A stretch of 64,000 nt of DNA, taken from Apodemus sylvaticus (taxonomy: Eukaryota > Chordata > Mammalia > Rodentia > Muridae). The stretch is taken from assembly GCF_947179515.1 (NCBI RefSeq), contig NC_067487.1, forward strand, positions 41,062,766-41,126,765, read 5' to 3'. This document shows, in pieces, positions 20,818-33,721 of the stretch; position 1 is the first letter of the stretch; each line of letters begins with the position of its first letter. The position numbers and the translations under genes were made by a program. The notes below the pieces were generated by a model. It searched no databases, was not told where the DNA came from, and was given only the letters and a program-made list of their open reading frames with translations.

Positions 20818-21020
20818 TATCTTTCTCCCTCTCCCTCTCTCCCTCCCTCTCCCTTTCTCCCTCCCCGTCTCTCCCTCTTTCCCTCTCTTTCTCTCCCTCT
20901 CTCCCTCTCTCCTCCTCTCTCCCTCTGCCTCCCTCCCCCTCTCCCTCTTTCCCTCTCTCTCTCCCTTACTCCCTCCCTCTCTCTCTTCCTTCCTCCCTCT
21001 CCCCTCTCTCCTGCTGCTGC
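20818..21020. repeat. CT-rich polypyrimidine tract
   Basis: About 190 bp of CTCCCT/CTCTCT text with only three purines before a short CTG run at 21011. It gives false Ser/Leu/Pro frames on the plus strand and Arg/Glu/Gly frames on the minus strand. Confidence 0.95.
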
Positions 21021-21802
21021 TGTATGTTAGGATAAAGCAGAGAAGAACATAACAAGAAACAGGAAGGGTAAATGTAGAAGAGTTTGTGAACTTTAAATGG
21101 TTATTTACTGCATTAAAGCTGCGTGGGCTAAGGATAGCAGTCCTGTGAGCCCACATGGCTTTGGAGCTGCAGGGTGAACGTGTTTCATTCTACTTCTTAG
21201 TTAGTCAAATGAGGGAATGGCATCTGCCAGACAGTACTCACAAGGTTGTCTTCAGACTCATATGATGATGTGAAATGTGATCGCATATATAGTTACGTTT
21301 TATTTTAGGGTTGGCTCATATGATAGGCTCTCTCACCTTGTAGACTAGGGACAGGCCTGAAGCTCACCACAAAGCCAGCTTTTGCCTCAGACTCTCAATT
21401 GTCCTGACCTTGTGATGTATACTGGGACTCCAGTGCTACCATACTGGGCTTCAGTGTGTTTCTTCTCAAGAAATAATCTTATTTAGCCGGTACACTATAC
21501 ACAGTTATTTCAACCCACACATATTAGAATTAGCATTCATTTGCCCCAACATTCAAGCACAATGTTGATATTAATCACGTTTGTGTGGAGAATAGGACTC
21601 CTCCTTTCAGATAAATAGAGTTTTCTTCTCAAATGGTCAGTGCTACTCCTGTGGACTTGGGCGGAGTTGTTGGAGGAACTGAATCCTGGAAGACCATGAA
21701 AGATGGGAAGGACTTTAATATGAAACAGGATTTGAAAGCTGTAAGTTTTTTCGAAAAGTGGTGTTTTCTTAAAAGAATCATAGAAGAAAACAGGAGAAAG
21801 TA

Positions 21803-21833
<31 letters not shown>

Positions 21834-24190
21834 GAAAGAAGGAAGGAAAGAAAAGACACCTTCATGTCTTAAAAAAAGTCCATCTTAGATGTCTGCTCAC
21901 ACCCCACGTCCAGTCCAGTCTGCTCATCTTATTGCAAATTACTGCCAGTGCTGTGCTGTGTTTAGTCAAAGGGTGCTAGAGGGGGGCAATTACAAGGACT
22001 TCTGGCCTTTCATCCAAACCCAGGAATCTTAAGTGACAGCTGGTTTGGGGACTTGTCATTCAATTAAGTGGTTTGCAACTCTGCCAGTGGTTAGAAAACC
22101 TGTGTTTCATATGAATTTGTAGTCACTGGGCCCACACAGTCTTACCAAGCACTCTCATTTTGTTAGAAACCACTGCTTTTCTGGCCAGAGGGATGCTGGG
22201 CAGACATTCTGACCACGATGTTTATTTTTTGAAGGTAAAAAATCACAATGGAAATTGGACCTGAGTCTACTAGAAAACGATCCCCCTCCCCCACCCCCAC
22301 AAGGTAAAGCCTGGCAGTTGGACACAAGGTGTTTGTTCATGGTTCTAGTCCTCTGAGAAGATGCAATGGGGTCGCTGTGGGATGAGAGTTAGACTCCTCT
22401 TTTCACCTTTTCTTTCCTCCTTCCTAAGTGGAGATTTCATTTCTAGCTCAACCAGCAATTACGGTTTCTCTTTCATAACTGGTATGGTTGGAGGTATGCA
22501 CACACAATGAGAAGAAAACAGAAAAAACAAAGTGCTTTCTGGACTTTGCAGATGTATAGTGGAGTTGCCACAGACGGGCAATGGTATTAAGGCGATTTAT
22601 AGTCACACTGCTATGGCTAAGTCCAGATAGGGTTTAGGAGAATGTGAGTCTTAGGAAACAGTCTCCTTACCAGTGACCTTCACTACGGATCCTGGGCGAG
22701 GATGAGGCACCACTCAGCCCTCACTGCCCGTGGTGGAAGCAGTCTTCCCCCATGGTGGTTCTCACAGTTTTAGTTGGGCTTTCTTTGGTTGGGCTGTTTG
22801 GCTTTACATGTCTTTGTAATCATTCTCCCTATATTTTGGGAGGCAAACACAACCTATTATATCATCATTTCCTCTCATTTTTTCCATGGATCAAATATTA
22901 CTTTTTATCTTGAAAGGCAGTTAGGCGCACCCCCCCATCCATTTTATATAATAAATACCTAATTTGAAAGTATTAGTCTATCATTCTAAGAAAGGTTTGA
23001 AGGCTTATTACTAAAACCTTTAAAGTCATTTTACATGTAAATAGAGATTTTCCCCCCTTAGAACTTTATCTAAGAAACTACACACGATTTTCTGATATAA
23101 TTTTATGGGATTGTAATTTAAACTGTCATATTGGATGAGTGTTGGGGAACTAATGTAATATAAAAGTATCTATGAACAGATAAAATGAGTTAACCTTTCC
23201 TCCTTTTTTATATCCACTCCTAATGTCATCTCAATTACCTATTGTCAGAACGAGGCTACCTGTATTTTGAATTTGGCAGTCTAGAGGAAAGCCTTTATTA
23301 TCAATATCTCCTGCTGCACTATGAATTAAAGAGGCCCATTTTCAAGGAACAAAGAACATCTTCGTCCAACAACTCGCCCCCTGTAACCCTAACCTGATAC
23401 CTATTTGCCTTTAAGCCTTCCACAGTAGATCATGCCTCAGGCGCACGGAGGCATCTCCTCTTCCAGCTCCACATTTATCAGCAGGGAAAAAAGCAAATAA
23501 AACCATATCACAGGTACACAATGTCTCCACACCTATTATAGTTCAGGGCAGTGGTGACCTCACGGTGGCCCAAACCACCCAGGAGTAGCCTTTGATGTTT
23601 CCAGAGCCCGACATTTTAAACAGTTTGAACATCCCACGTTTGAACTGTGAGTAGTCCCATTTCCAGCAGTATTAGAAGGGATATCAAAGAAGGCCACATT
23701 CTAATGGTCCTTCACTTTCCTTACATCAGAAGGGCAGGCAAAGAAGAACCTATGGCTCTGTTTCTCTCCCAGCTTTTATTCTCTAGCTGATTGGCATTTG
23801 GTCCTCTCACCATACTTATCCACATGTCTCATGTCTGTCACCAGCAGCTAGACTGGGTCTGGGAAAAGAAAGAGCCCCCAGGGGGAATGAACCCATTTCT
23901 TTTTACAAGTTAAAAAACACGCTTCACTGGAGCTTTTCTCCATTGACTTTTCCCAGAAGAGCAGCTGACACAAATAGTTGAGGTTAGCCATTTGGTGGAT
24001 TTATAGCACTGTGAGGGTTGTCGAGAGAGGGTGACAATTAACGAGTGGGGCAAATGAGCCAGGGTTTCCAAGTGCTTTTGCTCAGGCTTCAAGTTGGTGA
24101 GCACTGGAGCAAGAAGAGGCTGGGGTAATCACACAGTACAGATGAGTTGATTTCACTGACAAAAGTATTCTTGATCAACAAGTTAGGTCT
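21021..24190. other. Low-copy non-coding DNA with a (GAAA)n tract
   Basis: Apart from a (GAAA)n repeat at about 21802-21855, no gene, RNA or named repeat was recognised. Minus-strand frames at 21537-21865 are driven by the GAAA tract, and the Gly-rich frame at 22155-22340 by a C-run. Confidence 0.5.
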
Positions 24191-24292
24191 GAAGAAGAAG
24201 AAGAGGAGGAGAAGGAGGGGGAGGAGGAGGAAGAGGAGGAGGAGGAGGAGGAGGAGGAGGAGGAGGAGGAGGAGGAGGAGGAGGAGGAGGAG
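24191..24292. repeat. (GGA)n/(GAA)n pure purine microsatellite
   Basis: 102 bp without a pyrimidine, starting with GAAGAAGAAGAAGAGG and becoming pure GGA. Poly-Arg and poly-Leu frames across it are artefacts. Confidence 0.97.
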
Positions 24293-24479
24293 TTTCTCAG
24301 ATCTGTCCTTCACCATACCATACAAACATGCATAGGAAAGTTAAGTCTTAGGTTGTGACACTGATGTGTGATTTCTGACTATGTGCCCATGCACACAAGC
24401 GTCTCTCTTTGCTGTGTGAGTGTGCACTTCCTATGCACTGACCAATTGATTTAGTTCATTCACCTTGCACCATAGTCAG

Positions 24480-24600
24480 AGAAGGCAGTCACTGTCATTC
24501 TGCTTTTCAGACAGGACAGTGAAATAGACACATCAAAGCAATGCATTCAAGTCCAGCAATCTAGGAGGTAGCTCATGTCAAAGCCGGCAGTGTTGCTTTC
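24480..24600 (-). mobile_element. MIR SINE fragment, antisense
   Basis: CATTCTGCTTTTCAGACAGG, ACAGTGAAATAGACACATC, GTCCAGCAATCTAGGAGGTA and AAAGCCGGCAG mirror the reverse-complement MIR order (CCATTTTACAGATGAGG, AAACTGAGGC, CACACAGCTAGTAAGTGG, AGAGCCGGGA). Diverged as expected for its age. Confidence 0.5.
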
Positions 24601-26426
24601 CTAGGAAACAACAGTATTGAATAGTTTCTCTAACGGTACCCAACTGAAAAAGTCTGACATGCAAGTTTTGCATTTTCCATAGTTTTAAAGACAAAATAGT
24701 TACCCCCACCCCCTTAGAGAAAATATGTTTTCATACATGCCTTGCTATCCTCATGCTAGCTATCCTCATGCTAGCTCAGGCAGATAGAAGAGTTCATGGG
24801 CGAGCTTCTGAGCTTTCCTACCAAGCGACAATGTTTACAGTGAAGAAAACTAACAAAACTTCCTCTAAACAGTTCCATCTTCACAACTCTCTGCAGGGAA
24901 AAGCCTCTATGGATAGCTCTTGACATTACCTTCTTTGAAATTGTGTAAAGCCTTTTATTTACCAGACAGTACACACTGTTAAAAATAAAAACTTCCTCTA
25001 GACTCTAAACTTTGGCCAGTTAGTTAATCTTTCCGGAGTGTTGAAAACAGGGCTTTAATTAGCAATTTTATCAGTTAACCCAGTCACTCAGCTGGGGCTC
25101 TTATCTGAGTCCTTGGTAGTGCAGGCACTTAGGGACATCAGAAAAAGGCCGACTCATCACAGTGACAGTTGAGAAGACTTCTGTGGAAGGAAAAAATGAT
25201 CTCAGTAATAGACAGTATTAAATGGAATCTGATACCAATCCAATAGAAATTATCCCACCAAAGGACCCTAGCACAGGACTAGGTTTCTCTTGTATTTCTC
25301 TGTAATCCTCTATGGAATGTCACCTTTGTGAGGGAAGACAGAGCCAGGAGTTTTGAGCAGTGTGAAAACTTGTGACATTTCTCAACCCTTTATTCGCTGG
25401 ATTGATCATGAACCTAAAGTGATTCTTCACCTTCTAAAGTCAAAGAAGACCCTGAAAACATAATACAGGCAGAGTGGAACTATGCATTTTGATGGAGATA
25501 TCTGGGCAAAAAAAAAATCCCCTATAATGTCAAGTGGAAATTAAAGTCAATTCCTAAATCCAACTTACTCACTCCTTTCCAGCGATGCCCTTCATTGATT
25601 TTATCTTCCATTTGGATGATACTAAAATGTTTTTTTTTTCTTCTACCACTGCTTCTTCAGATATAAAAAAATACTTAAACTATAAAAAGAAGACCCCTGA
25701 CTTCATTATCTGAGCGAGGGTCTGCTATCATTGCAGCAGCAGATCCAGTAACAGAGGTGGGAGTGGGGGTGGGAGGTGGTGGGGACGTGTCAGGGGCAGG
25801 GCAGGGGGATTGGGATGCGGGTGTCTGTGGAGCGGGCAGAGTTCCGTAAGGGATATTTATGCTTGCCTAAGCAGTTCTGATGATTTGATAGTTGAAATGT
25901 TTATGTTTTTGTTCACTTAGATAATGGACTTAGGACATCTATTTTAAACAATAGATAATAGCAGTAGTGTGCTGAGGGGCCAACATAGTGGTAAATGTAT
26001 CTGGGGATTATTAAAACAAACTTGCATCAACTGCTTCGCAGGGTGACTATTTTTGGCAAGGCAACACATAGCATTTCATGTTAAAATGATAATGTTTTAG
26101 ATTTATTATAAAATGACAAAAAACTCTTTTTCTGCAGAAGCTGAAGGGTTAGAGCATTACTCAGCATGCAAGGAAATTTGTTTTGCATATACATTTTTCA
26201 GCTAAGCTTGAAAAATAAAATTGGTTTATGAATTTGCTTTATCTCTTGTCCCATTTTTGTTTTTTTAAAACTTATAGTTGTTTGACCTAATTTTAAAGTA
26301 GCAGAAAGTGCTAAAATCAAAGACCAGGTTAAATTTTCTTTGAAGGATATTGAATATCATGTCCATTGTTCCGATAATAAGAGGTTTGTGTACCTGCTTT
26401 CATTTCCACAAGCTTGATAGCCTCTC
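24601..26426. other. Low-copy non-coding DNA with a G-rich patch
   Basis: No recognised gene or repeat. A 15-bp unit GCTATCCTCATGCTA is tandemly duplicated at 24744-24773. G-runs capable of forming a quadruplex lie at 25759-25814. Confidence 0.5.
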
Positions 26427-26427
26427 T

Positions 26428-26500
<73 letters not shown>
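26427..26500. repeat. (GA)n microsatellite
   Basis: About 70 bp of GA with a few GAAA interruptions. It directly follows CCTCTCT, so the left edge is a short CT/GA inverted pair around CTAGAG. Confidence 0.97.
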
Positions 26501-26503
<3 letters not shown>

Positions 26504-26909
26504 TGTCAAAAGTTTTCTTAGCAATCTAAATACAATGCAAGTTGGAATCCCTTACAATTTTATTTATTTATTAAGAGAAGCAGTGACCAGTGACCAAATC
26601 AAATACAGAATTCAGCTTAATAGCATCTGTGAGGCTTGTGTTTTCTACAGAAACTCTGCAGGGGATTTGACTCATACCTTTGCTTGTTAGAATGGGGCAC
26701 TGGCAACCCTTTCCTGGCTCTTGGTAGAGCTGATGTTTTCTCAGAATTTAATGATAATAATCATACATGATGACTGTACGGATTTGTGGCTAATTGTATA
26801 TTATAGTTATCAGTTGTAACTGAGTTCCACAGTATTCATTGACCATTGTCCCATAATTCTCTGCTCTCCCCAATCTGGAACCAAAACTTCTACTTCTGTA
26901 TGGTAGAAG

Positions 26910-27065
26910 TTTATGTCGTGTGTGTGCCAGGTGCCTATGGAGTTCCTAGCACTGGAGTTATAGACAGTTGTGAACTGTCATGTAGAGGTGCTGGAAATCA
27001 AATTCACGTCCTCTGTAAGAATGGCCAGTGCTCTGAACTGCTCATTCATCTCCCTAGCCCTGCTC
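26910..27065 (-). mobile_element. B3 SINE, antisense
   Basis: Minus strand: GGGCTAGGGAGATGAATGAG, CAGAGCACTGGCCATTCTTA, CAGAGGACGTGAATTTGATT, TCTATAACTCCAGTGCTAGG and AGGCACCTGGCACAC. The open frame from 26846 reads through it and is not a gene. Confidence 0.8.
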
Positions 27066-28733
27066 TTAACAGCTTTCTAGACAACATTCAGCAAGCTGAT
27101 ACACATTCCATGATGAGCCTACAGCTCCCACACCAAAGAATCATCCTGTCTAAAGTGTCTTCCCCCAGAAGACATTCTGATTGCATCACTCTCTCCCGAC
27201 TCTCACTTTTTGGTAAAATCCACTAAACAGGCTGTTCTTTGAGGAGGAAGTCATGACTGCAGGTATTAGGCTCATTCAAGGGATCATTGTACAACTGCCA
27301 ATACCTACTTGAGCAGCTACAAATATCAGTGCTCAGAGAGGTCTCTGGATATGCCAGTTGAAATTCAATGGCAGCATGGCAAACACACCAGTGTGCAGAG
27401 CACAGATTGTAGCACTCTTGTGTGCCGTGATGGAAAGTGATGAAGAGGAGCCAGGGAAACCTGAGCTGTGATGAGATGAAAACAGCTGCTCCATGTCGTG
27501 ATCTTAGCTTTCCTTCGGAGAGGCTCTATCCTGAGAGGAGGGCTGCCTGCGGCTGATAGGTCGGAGGAAGTGTGTTTTATGACATCCACAGACAAAACTG
27601 AATTTAGACGTAAGTACCATTTACCTAACTCTAGGTTGGGCTAGCCAGCATTTTGGGCTATAAAACATGTTAGCAGATTATGGCAGTGATACACATGGTA
27701 GATTAAGTAGCACAGCCCACAAAACTGAAAAGGGATGTATGTGTGGTTTAGACTGTATTGGCAACAAAATGTTTTTTTTTTTTTTTTAAATGGAAGAATA
27801 GTAAAGGATTCAGTAAAGAAAGGAGATTAGAAGGAATGATCTTCAAAGAAGTCAAAGAACAGGAATCAGCCTGGAAGCTACTGAGACGTATTGAAGTTGG
27901 TGAGGTTAACTCGATAATGCTGACCTTGGCTACAACTTAGTGCTGGAAAATGTTTTATACCAGATCCTAAAGGTCTCTTGAGTATTTTAAACCAGATGAA
28001 AGTGGCCACCTTGCTTATTTAGTAGATTCTATTGAGAAGGCAACGCAAATGTCTCTGTGATCATTTATTTGTCTTATTATGAAATCCAACTTGTCTGTGT
28101 TCATATGGTATACCAAGACAGCACACTGATGAGAGAGGTCAGCTCATCATACATAAACAGTCATTATGATAATACTTATATTTGTGGTTAATTGTACTGA
28201 GAGTAACCAAAGTTACTGATAGATTATCATACCCATGTGAAATGACTAGCCTAGGAATAAGCAGATCTAGCCATGGCAGAGATGATTTCTACAGGGCGTG
28301 GTTCTAAAAGACTTATCAAAAGTTACAATTAGTAGTAGTTGAGGACGGGTGGGGGGGAAAATATCGGAATAGCACAATACTGCTACAACCACAGTTTAAA
28401 ACAGTAAGTACAGGAATAGGAGAAAGATATAATGGTTGTAAAGATAAATCATCTCGTGAAATCAATTCCTGCCACACACTAGCTTTCTTCAAGTGTTAGC
28501 CAAATTAATTTCATTCCTGTTGATATACCCATTCTATAGGTGCTCATCCACATATGAATATCCTGAGAAGTATGATCATTTTGCTATAGTGAATTTGGCT
28601 CAAAGACTAAAGTCATGACTGTGATTTAATAGAGAAAACATTCAGTGTTTGTTTCTGGTTCTATTCCTTAGAATTTCCAGAGCAATCAGGCTGATAAATG
28701 AATCCTTAAATCTATAAAGTTACACCTTCTCAT
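27066..28733. other. Low-copy non-coding DNA
   Basis: No recognised repeat, RNA or gene. A T-run of about 17 lies at 27771-27787. Frames here are short and motif-free. Confidence 0.5.
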
Positions 28734-28815
28734 TCATTCATTCATTCATTCATTCATTCATTCATGTGTGTGTGTGTGTGTGTGTGTGTGCGCACGCGCA
28801 CACACACACGCGCTA
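28734..28815. repeat. (CATT)n then (TG)n / CG-rich / (CA)n compound repeat
   Basis: About eight CATT units are followed by about 14 TG units, a GCGCACGCGC core and CA repeats. The core makes a self-complementary GTGTGTGCGC...GCGCACACAC pair separated by two bases, all alternating purine-pyrimidine. Confidence 0.95.
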
Positions 28816-29685
28816 TGCACATACCAAGGCACATGTATGAGGTCAGAGAAAAACAGGTGAGAGAGCGAGTCAATCATCAATAGAAAAAATCATGCATATT
28901 TAATGAAGCCTTCACAAATGACGTAGTTTGGATTTATGAATGTGCCAATACACCCGATTTCCAGAACACACACTAACTTCGAAAGGATAGAAGTTCCTGC
29001 ATTCAGGATCCTTCCAGGTTTCACCCAGAACATCTTTTCATCTGATTTTTCATCTTCATCCTCCACAATAGACTGCAATAATAGAATTCTATGAATGATT
29101 GTAACAAGTTTTCTGAGAGGGGGAAAGGTCCTGCAGGAACGTCTGATATTCGAGGACAGAAATGTTAGTAACCAGGGCACATGATGCTTATAACTGGCGC
29201 CTGATAGTTTGCTATCTTTTTAGACTGAGCCCTTAAATCTGTGGAACCTAATACCAGTTTAAGTTAGTTAATGTTAAAATTGAATTGAAGTTTAGGTCCT
29301 AGTTTTTTTTTTTTTTTTTTTGGGAAGAAACAAAGAATTGATTAGCATGAAAAAAAATCAAAACAAACCCAAACACAAACCTACTTATTATTTGCTCAAT
29401 GTATAATCCTGAGACCAGTAGGGCTCAGCTCTGGATTTTTTTATGTCCCCCATGCACACTGATACCCGAGTGGAACAACATTTTGTCTCTGAGAGGTAAC
29501 TACCACCCGTCTCTTCTAGACACTTAAGTTTTAGATTCTTGATTTGAATTTTATCTTCAGTTTTTGATTCTTTTATTCATGTGCCTTCTATGCACAGCTG
29601 CTGAATACAGTTGGCACATCTAACAGTGTTTACAAAACCAAATTTGTCCAATCCTTTTCTACTTTATTTTGTAATATTTTCTCAA
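28816..29685. other. Low-copy non-coding DNA
   Basis: No recognised feature apart from a T-run of about 18 at 29301. The 96-codon minus frame (28890-29180) has no familiar motif. Confidence 0.45.
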
Positions 29686-29985
29686 GAGCTCCCAGGGACT
29701 AAACCACCAACAAAGAGTACACATGGAGGGACCCATGGCTCTGGCTCCAGCCACATGTGTAACAGAGGATGGCCTTGTTGGACATCAGTGAGAGGAAAGG
29801 CCCTTGGTCCTGAGAAGGCTCGATGCCCAAGTATGGGGGAATGCCAGGGCAGGGAAGCAGGAGTAGGTGGATTGGGGGTCAGGGGGAGGGGAGGATGGGA
29901 TGGGGTGTTTTGGAGGGGAAACCAGGAAAGGGGATAACATTTGAAATGTAAATAAAGAAAATATCTAATAATAATAAAAAATAGT
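29686..29985 (+). mobile_element. L1 3' UTR fragment, 5'-truncated
   Basis: AGAGCTCCCAGGGACTAAAC, AAAGAGTACACATGGAGGGA, the G-rich segment near 29870-29910, AACATTTGAAATGTAAATAA and AAAATATCTAATAATAATAA form a typical murine L1 3' end with an A-rich tail. It lacks ORF2 entirely. No clean target duplication was found. Confidence 0.9.
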
Positions 29986-30879
29986 GAGTCCATTTTTTTT
30001 TTTAGCTGTAATAGCTCCAGCTTTGGCTTCATCCATCTTCCTTCTGGGATCTTACATCCCATTTCCAGTCTACAAGCAAACCCAGTGAACTCCTAAGCAG
30101 AACATGGTGACATCTCACCATCTCCACTACAACCATTCTGATGAAGCTACCATCGTTCTTTGCCTGGGAAACAGTGAAATGTACACAATAGGTCACTTGT
30201 CTACCATATGTCTCAATGACTTCTGTAATGCCTGCAATTTAACTCTAACTAATATCAAACGTCCTCAAGATGTCCTCTTAAGCCATGTGATCTAGGATGT
30301 CCTCCTCAGCCGTGTAATCTAGCCTTATTTTGACCTACCTACCATCTCTCTTGTCATTCTATCACCAATCTTCTTAGCACTGTCATCCTACTTTTGTGTA
30401 GTGTCTTCTCGCTTGTTCTTCCTTCTGACTAGATAGTTATCCCCAATTGCTCTTCTCTTATTTTAACTTAATATTTATACAGAGATAGCATTCTTTTCAG
30501 ATCCAATTAAACTATCAGCTACAATCAGTCATATCATTTTTATTTTGCTTTTCTCCGCAGCCTAGATAATTTTGCATCAAAATGTCTATAGTCCTCTGTG
30601 ATCAATAAACTTTACAAGTGTCATTTTTTTTGGTAGTTTATCTTTGCTATTAAGTCTATAGCAGTGATAACACTTCCCAGCACAGAGCAGATATAAGGCA
30701 AATGTATGTTAAAAGAAAAAAATGAAAAATAGAATTGTGTGTCTTGGAAAAATAGGGTGTCTTGGAAGTCATTTAGAGATACAAAGTTTGCATGTTTTAA
30801 GAGACATCCCTAAGCAGCAGTATTAGGTAGATAATATTTTAGCAAAAATAATGGGCACTGGAAATAAAGGACCAAAATC
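29986..30879. other. Low-copy non-coding DNA
   Basis: No recognised gene or clear repeat. CCCAGCACAGAGCAG near 30677 hints at a LINE-2/MIR tail but is too short to call. Confidence 0.5.
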
Positions 30880-31095
30880 TGTGGGCTCTTTACTACATGC
30901 TCTGCTCTATGGTGGTTTCATGATACACACAATGAAATTAAATACTTACGAAATGTCTTGTGAAGTGGGTATTCAATTCTTTTTATCCATCTAGCAACTG
31001 GAACTCAAGAATAAAACAAATAACTGATGGTCACATGGTTGGTTAGTGGAGAGACTGCATCGCAAAGCTTATGCTATTCCAAGTGCTGTACAAAG
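30880..31095 (-). mobile_element. MIR SINE, antisense
   Basis: CTTGTGAAGTGGGTATTCAA, TTTTTATCCATCTAGCAACT, GATGGTCACATGGTTGGTTA and GTGGAGAGACTGC follow the antisense MIR blocks (GAGGTAGGTATTATTA, CCCATTTTACAGATGAGG, GTCACACAGCTAGTAAGTGG, CAGAGCTGG). Confidence 0.58.
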
Positions 31096-31311
31096 GTTCA
31101 TGTTATAAAGAATCTGGACATGTCAAGGGATGCTGAGATGGGCAGCTTGTGCGTGCATCTTGCTGAAGAACAAACACTGTTTCTGTTTTCTATGATGGTC
31201 ACACTAGTGTACATCACACCCAGAAACGGCCAGGCTTCTTTTTCCTTCCTGGCCTTGCCTCGGCCCTTGCTACCCTTCTGGTAAGTCTCTCAGTGGAGTT
31301 CAACACTGTCT

Positions 31312-31570
31312 CTTGAGTTTTTTGACTTGCAACTCTCTGATGATTAGTGAATCTGAAAACTTTTTCACGTATCTGCTGCTCAGTTGCATGACTTAAAAAA
31401 AGTCTTGTTAGATCTTTTTAGTCTTTCTTTAAAATAGTTTTAAAGACTATTTGAGTTTCTTAAATAATAGGTATATTAACTCCTTGCTAGAAGTAGTTTG
31501 AGAGTATTTTCTCCCACGTTGTATGCAGATTTTTTTCTGTAGCATCATAATTATTTTGGAAAATAAACAT
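31312..31570 (-). mobile_element. Old L1 ORF2 fragment, antisense
   Basis: ACTCTCTGATGATTAGTGAA, TATCTGCTGCTCAGTTGCAT, TATTAACTCCTTGCTAGAAG and TATTTTCTCCCACGTTGTAT parallel the antisense L1 text TCTCTGATGGCCAGTGATG, TTAGCCCTTTGTCAGATG and ATTTTCTCCCATTCTGTAGG. No open frame is left. It predates the murine L1 families. Confidence 0.6.
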
Positions 31571-32384
31571 TATTTTGTATGTTAATATAGAACACAGAAT
31601 GGCAAATGGTTTGGTTCTAATATGTGCTGGATCACAGCAGTCCATTTACTTTGTAATTTTGAAGCATTTTAAATGAAAGCTATTTACTTTTACAAGAATA
31701 TATTGTGAGCAAGGCTTATCATATGGAACAAACTCAAAGAAACATATGGATTTTCTGAGGTTGAGGAGCACAGAATCCGTGGTCTATTATTCTGAACATT
31801 AGGGACAAATCAGTGAAAATCTATAATGAGGACATGGTCTTTAGCATAATAATGAGAACACATAGTTCTTTGGATAATGGGCTATTTAATGCTTCAAAAA
31901 TGAAATAAAATGGTGAAAACACAAAACTATAACCACAACATGGGGTCACTAACAAGCTTTTTAAAAATTATAATATTTAAGGATTCCATGAGCATGAGAA
32001 ATTATCCAAAATATAAAAAGGCTGAGGGGCACTGTACAATAGAATATACTTTTGGGACTATTGTTGCATGTGAATATGTTAAATATGGTTATCCTGAGAA
32101 GTGGCTTATTCACTAAGGTTGCTGCAGTAACCCCAGTTAATTAACTGAATCAATTACTGTTTGGGTCAGGATGAGGTGAGTGGCTCTGCTTGCTTACTTG
32201 AGGACTTAGCTTGACATACGCTCAGCCATCTTTAGTTCAGAGTTCCTGGTGCTCTTTGAGCGCAATCATCTGGAAGAATAGAACGTAAGGAGAGTGGAAG
32301 CTCTCTGCAGGGCCAGGCTAAAAGGGGAAACTCACTTTGGCCACTTTAGCTAGAACTCAGTGGCATGGCTACATGTAACTAATT
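31571..32384. other. Low-copy non-coding DNA
   Basis: AT-rich sequence. No recognised gene, RNA or repeat. Confidence 0.5.
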
Positions 32385-32547
32385 GTTTTGTTTTGCTTTT
32401 GAGACTGTGTCTCTCTGTGTAGCCACTCTGTCTGTCCTGGAACTCTCTGTAGACCAGGCTGGCCTCAAACTCACAGAGACATGCCTGCCCCAGCATCCGG
32501 AGTGCTGGGATTAAAGGTGTGTGCCCTCCACACCCTCACACCTGTAA
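32385..32547 (-). mobile_element. B1 SINE, antisense
   Basis: Minus strand: CACACACCTTTAATCCCAGC, GTTTGAGGCCAGCCTGGTCT, CTACAGAGAGTTCCAGGACA, CACAGAGAGACACAGTCTC and an A-rich tail. It is a standard 7SL-derived B1 with moderate divergence. Confidence 0.92.
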
Positions 32548-33721
32548 TTAACTGCAAGGAGGATAGAACGTGTGATCTAGCAGTTTGCCAAGGCAAAAGA
32601 GGAAATAGATGAAGGAAATATATCAGTGTCTGTTACAGTAGACAGCACAGGAAATATGCTTAACTATTCTCAGGTTTCATTGTGTGCTGCCATTAGATTT
32701 CTGCAAGTTTGCTTCAGCCAGAAAACAATGTATCATCGATTTTGATCCAGTTATTACTGTCATTGTTGTTGCTACCACCAACAGCGTGCCATTTGCAGGA
32801 CCAATGATGGGAAACACATGGGATCACCTTTTTAATATGGCTACGGCCCACTTACACTCTGCTTACCTCCACTACTACTATTATTAATTCTGTGAGTCAG
32901 AGTTCTGTCACCGATCCCCTGAGTTGTATCACACAGGGACATAAAGTAAATTTATGTTCATAAAAATAAAATGATCTTATCGCATGTATGTATACACATT
33001 TAATGTAGTTGGCATTCACTACATTGTTGGTGTTATTAGACTCTTTGGCTTAGGAGTAGAAGGCTGAATTTCTAGTTAATGTTGAGAAGTGACTTAGCTG
33101 TAAAGCCAGGTTCATAGACAAGATAGCCTTTATTATATCTTTTGGAGGATTGATCCAACCAGATTTTCTCTTTACCATCAATTTCTTCATCTAGAGAAGC
33201 CAAGACAGTAGTCCTCATATCACCTGCTCTGTGTCTGTGTATTCCTGGGGTCATTAATTTGTTCTTAATTTTTCACTTATGAATATAAAAGAGATGCAGA
33301 ACACATCCAGACTGTAGTAAGAAGTGTTTTATAGCATTTAAGTAAGTCCAACTGTACATTCTTGGTTTGTTTCTCCAGATCTATTCTTTAGCCTTGCATA
33401 TTATACTGTGTCACGCTGGAGACTGAGGTCTATGGATTCTTTTTTTATTAGCCATGCCTTGGGGCAACTGGAAGTACCAAAATAGATACAATGGTTGTAG
33501 GTTTGGGGAGTGGCAGTGACTTTCTATTAAAGGCCACAGTGCCTACTTGGTTTCCATTACAGAAATGGCTTCCTCCAAAGTCCGCTACTAAAGCCTTCCC
33601 TTTTAGAGACTGAAGATGGTAATGCTTCCTAGGTTGTTAACCCTGAGCTATTTTTTTCCTTCTTTGTGTTTAATTCACTTAATTTGCAATCTAGTAGGTA
33701 GTAGGTTACATGGTATTGTAT
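32548..33721. other. Low-copy non-coding DNA
   Basis: No recognised gene, RNA or repeat. Frames are short and motif-free. Confidence 0.5.

Noticed and set aside
24089..24325. Poly-Leu frame as a signal-peptide protein
   Set aside because: It is a (GGA)n microsatellite read on the minus strand.
26846..27226. A 126-codon frame as a candidate small protein
   Set aside because: Half of it is an antisense B3 SINE and no domain is recognisable.
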